From contig NZ_WJXZ01000014.1 in the NCBI RefSeq assembly GCF_009668025.1, positions 1,583,097-1,647,096 of the forward strand: DNA of 64,000 nucleotides, written 5' to 3'. Source of the stretch: Larkinella terrae. GTDB lineage: Bacteria > Bacteroidota > Bacteroidia > Cytophagales > Spirosomataceae. The notes under the pieces were generated by a model, which was given only the letters and a program-made list of their open reading frames with translations, was not told the origin of the DNA and did not search any database. Of the stretch, positions 61,981-64,000 are shown in pieces (within the stretch, counting starts at the first letter, position 1; every line of letters starts with the position of its first letter). The translations under genes were made by a program, and so were the position numbers.

Positions 61981-62011
61981 CCGCTGTCAGGGTCTTCGAC
62001 CGCTGACAGGG
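61981..62011 (-). repeat. 31-nt bulged hairpin element, copy 3
   Basis: On the minus strand: CCCTGTCAGCGG, spacer tcgaaga, CCCTGACAGCGG. It folds as copy 1 with the central A-T pair of the outer stem inverted to T-A and inner stem GGTC/GACC around a GAA loop. It abuts the stop codon of the DUF5686 gene (62012-62014). Confidence 0.88.
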
Positions 62012-64000
62012 TTAGCGGAATTTTAGGGTCGTGCCGATGCGGAAACCGAGCTTCTGGTATTGCCAATCCTGCCACTTCGAAATTACTTCGACCCGGAAGA
62101 ACGGAAAAATACCGGGAATCAGGCCGTCGAGGGCGTAACCGACTTCGGTGTAGTTTTTGGAATTGGGCGTGCCGAGGTAATGCACAAACAGGTTTTCCTT
62201 TAAACCGGTCAACCGCACCACTGTGAGTTGGGTGATCAGAAACTTGCGGTATTCCATCAGCACGTGCCCTTCGACAAACCGCTTGCCGGTGCTGTACTGG
62301 TAATACGGCAACATGCGGAAAATGGAGGTCGGGTCGCCCTGTTGCAGGAAAAACTCGTTGCCCTGAAAATGCTTGAAGTCCGGGAAAAACACGGCTTTGT
62401 TGTTCAGAAAACCGCCCGCCGACACGTTGTAACTCAACCGGCTCCGAATACCGGTTTCGAACGAATGGCTCAAACCGGCCTGCAAAAAGTCGTAATCGAC
62501 GTCGCTGATGTCGGACTCGCCGGAATGAAGCGGAATGCCTTTGCGGTAATTCAGCGTCAGTTCGGGGCTGTTGTTGCGGCTGGCCACCCGCCGACCGTTG
62601 CGAATCCGATAACGTGTTGCCGCCAGTTTTCCCGACAGCGACAAATTGAAAATCAGCGCCTGATTGACCGGAAAACCGGCCGATCCTTCCGCGTTCGCCG
62701 GGCGGTTGGGCGTGTAGCTGAACTGGTTCCAGTCAATCCACGGTTTCAGGTTCTCTTTGTAATTCGCCAGTTCGGTTCGTTCAGCGTACTCCAGGCTGCT
62801 GTTAAGGCTGATGCGGTTTTGGAACGGCCGCGCGGCTACATTCAGGCGCAGAAAGTCGCGCTGGTAAAACTTCGCGTAATTCTTCTCAAACACCAGCGAA
62901 GTAATCGAATTCAGGAACGGACTGATCGGTTCGTTCGGGTTCAACTGATTGACCCAGCGCCCGCCCGTCAGGCTGACGTTCGTGCTTTTGTAATTGTAAC
63001 CCACAAAACCCGTTCCGATAAACCGCTTCATGCCAAACTCGTAGCGCCCGGCTCCGCCGATGGTTAAATCCGGCGTGGGTTTGTAGACTTCCCGTCGTCG
63101 GGTCGAATCCCGTTGCGGTTTTCGGAGAAAATACCGCAGCCGCAGCCCCAGATCGAAGGTGTAGCCTTCCACGGTGTTGTAATAAATTTTCTGGAGCGGG
63201 CTATCCCAGGTCAGCGCCGTTCGCTTGCTGAAATTCCAGGTATTTCCCGAAATCAATTGACCCGGTTTGAACGTCTTGCTGTTCCGGTTTTTCTTCGTCG
63301 AATCGCGGACGGCTTTGGTACTGTCTTTTTCAACTTCAATTTTCTGGACAATTTTCAGGCTGTCGCGCTTGACGTAACTTTTCAGTTCGGCCGTGGTCAG
63401 CGGAACCGCCCGCAGTGAATCCCAGAACGCGTTGCTGCGTTTGCCCGCCAGCGAATCGACGATGGTGGAGTCGTTCCGCGACACCTCGACCTCTTCTTTC
63501 CGTTCTTTCTTGGCCTTGTATTCCTGTTTTTCGTACTCTTTCAGCAGTTTCTTGAAGTCTTTGGTCGAATATTCCTTCTGTTTGGCAATTTTATCTTCCA
63601 GTTTCTGGCCTTTAATGTCCTTATTGGAAAGCGAAACCGCCGGTTTGTCGAATTTTTCGTCCACAATCTTTACCTCTTCGACAAATGCCGGATTGACTTG
63701 CAGACTCTTAAACGATTGATTGATAATAAACTGGGCGTTTCCGGCGGCTCCCATAATCTTGCCTTCCAGGTTATAGCGTTGATTAACCGGCAGCCAGACG
63801 TTCTGCACCGGGCTGTAAACCTGGCGGATTTTGATGTCGAAGCCGAGCGGGTTGCGGGTTTCCAGTTGCAGACTATGAATGGCCCAACTGTTTTCGATGA
63901 TAAATAGATAGCCCCGAAAAACTCCCTCGCCGTAGGCCCGCGGCACTACCTGAATTTTGCTCACGTCGATTCCGCGCTCGCTGAAGGTTCCCTGGTATAC
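62012..64000 (-). CDS. DUF5686 family outer-membrane protein (N-terminus beyond window)
   Basis: Partial gene: the frame stays open to the right edge (first visible residues VYQGTFSERGIDVSK), so the initiating part is missing; an internal GTG at 63964 is not the true start. The visible 663 residues match the DUF5686 family, whose full-length members carry a CarboxypepD_reg-like domain at the N-terminus followed by a barrel. A charged, Lys/Glu/Asp-rich stretch (about 125-240) precedes many amphipathic strands (TLTWDSPLQKIYYNTVEGYTF, GGAGRYEFGMKRFIGTGFVGY) and the protein ends with GFRIGTTLKFR. It is probably an outer-membrane barrel of unknown function. Confidence 0.88.
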   Translation of the reverse strand, partial: VYQGTFSERGIDVSKIQVVPRAYGEGVFRGYLFIIENSWAIHSLQLETRNPLGFDIKIRQVYSPVQNVWLPVNQRYNLEGKIMGAAGNAQFIINQSFKSLQVNPAFVEEVKIVDEKFDKPAVSLSNKDIKGQKLEDKIAKQKEYSTKDFKKLLKEYEKQEYKAKKERKEEVEVSRNDSTIVDSLAGKRSNAFWDSLRAVPLTTAELKSYVKRDSLKIVQKIEVEKDSTKAVRDSTKKNRNSKTFKPGQLISGNTWNFSKRTALTWDSPLQKIYYNTVEGYTFDLGLRLRYFLRKPQRDSTRRREVYKPTPDLTIGGAGRYEFGMKRFIGTGFVGYNYKSTNVSLTGGRWVNQLNPNEPISPFLNSITSLVFEKNYAKFYQRDFLRLNVAARPFQNRISLNSSLEYAERTELANYKENLKPWIDWNQFSYTPNRPANAEGSAGFPVNQALIFNLSLSGKLAATRYRIRNGRRVASRNNSPELTLNYRKGIPLHSGESDISDVDYDFLQAGLSHSFETGIRSRLSYNVSAGGFLNNKAVFFPDFKHFQGNEFFLQQGDPTSIFRMLPYYQYSTGKRFVEGHVLMEYRKFLITQLTVVRLTGLKENLFVHYLGTPNSKNYTEVGYALDGLIPGIFPFFRVEVISKWQDWQYQKLGFRIGTTLKFR

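Noticed and set aside
61825-62011. Bulged hairpins considered as integron attC sites
   Set aside because: Bulged bases are reminiscent, but the core sites of attC (R' and R'' ends) are not seen and no integrase gene is in the window.

Overview
The window looks like ordinary chromosome from a member of the Bacteroidota, most likely a cytophagal relative of Spirosoma or Larkinella. This is inferred from the gene families: SusC-like CarboxypepD_reg/TonB receptors, a DUF5686 protein, type IX secretion (T9SS) C-terminal sorting domains, paired DUF1800/DUF1501 proteins and two LytS/LytTR two-component pairs. Several genes are preceded by a box fitting the Bacteroidota -7 element TAnnTTTG. I see no rRNA, tRNA, CRISPR array, prophage or intact insertion sequence. 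The genus is a guess.

Layout. 1-1876: a LytTR regulator (cut by the window edge) and its sensor kinase. 2218-7101: a thioredoxin-fold protein without its cysteines, a TonB receptor and an M42 aminopeptidase. 7206-11194 (minus): a run of ADP-ribosylglycohydrolase, zinc-ribbon protein, DUF6909-like protein and an outer-membrane barrel. 11327-18017: FkbM methyltransferase, M3 peptidase, small membrane protein and a large DUF2723 membrane protein. 18146-23641: dnaJ-grpE, queG, a PLP dehydratase, a lipoprotein hydrolase and ogt. 23754-29554: PQQ-type sugar dehydrogenase, serine acetyltransferase, ECF sigma factor, thioredoxin, alditol-oxidase-like flavoprotein and small hypotheticals. 30104-37090: a solo IS630-type HTH protein, then a minus-strand block of DUF1800, DUF1501 and a T9SS protein with seven ~103-residue modules. 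37519-44284: small proteins, a second PQQ-type dehydrogenase, manganese catalase, a DUF892 ferritin-like protein and a secreted SGNH esterase carrying one copy of the same module. 44410-49778: guaA, two small acidic proteins, an alpha/beta hydrolase and a penicillin-acylase-family enzyme. 49785-52665 (minus): ABC ATPase, membrane protein, YtrA-like GntR regulator and an unknown exported protein. 52941-54862: a second LytS/LytTR pair. 54840-61767 (minus): an exported protein and a CzcCBA-type metal efflux operon. 62012-64000: partial DUF5686 protein.

No classical defence island or biosynthetic cluster is visible. The most unusual signals are non-coding. A 31-nt hairpin element with two bulged cytosines occurs three times and shows compensatory base changes. 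Most convergent gene ends carry long, word-like inverted repeats of several unrelated sequence families, and some of these supply the last codons and stop of the adjacent gene. Among proteins, the best leads are the modular T9SS protein with its DUF1800/DUF1501 partners, and the ADP-ribosylglycohydrolase / zinc-ribbon / nucleosidase-like gene run.
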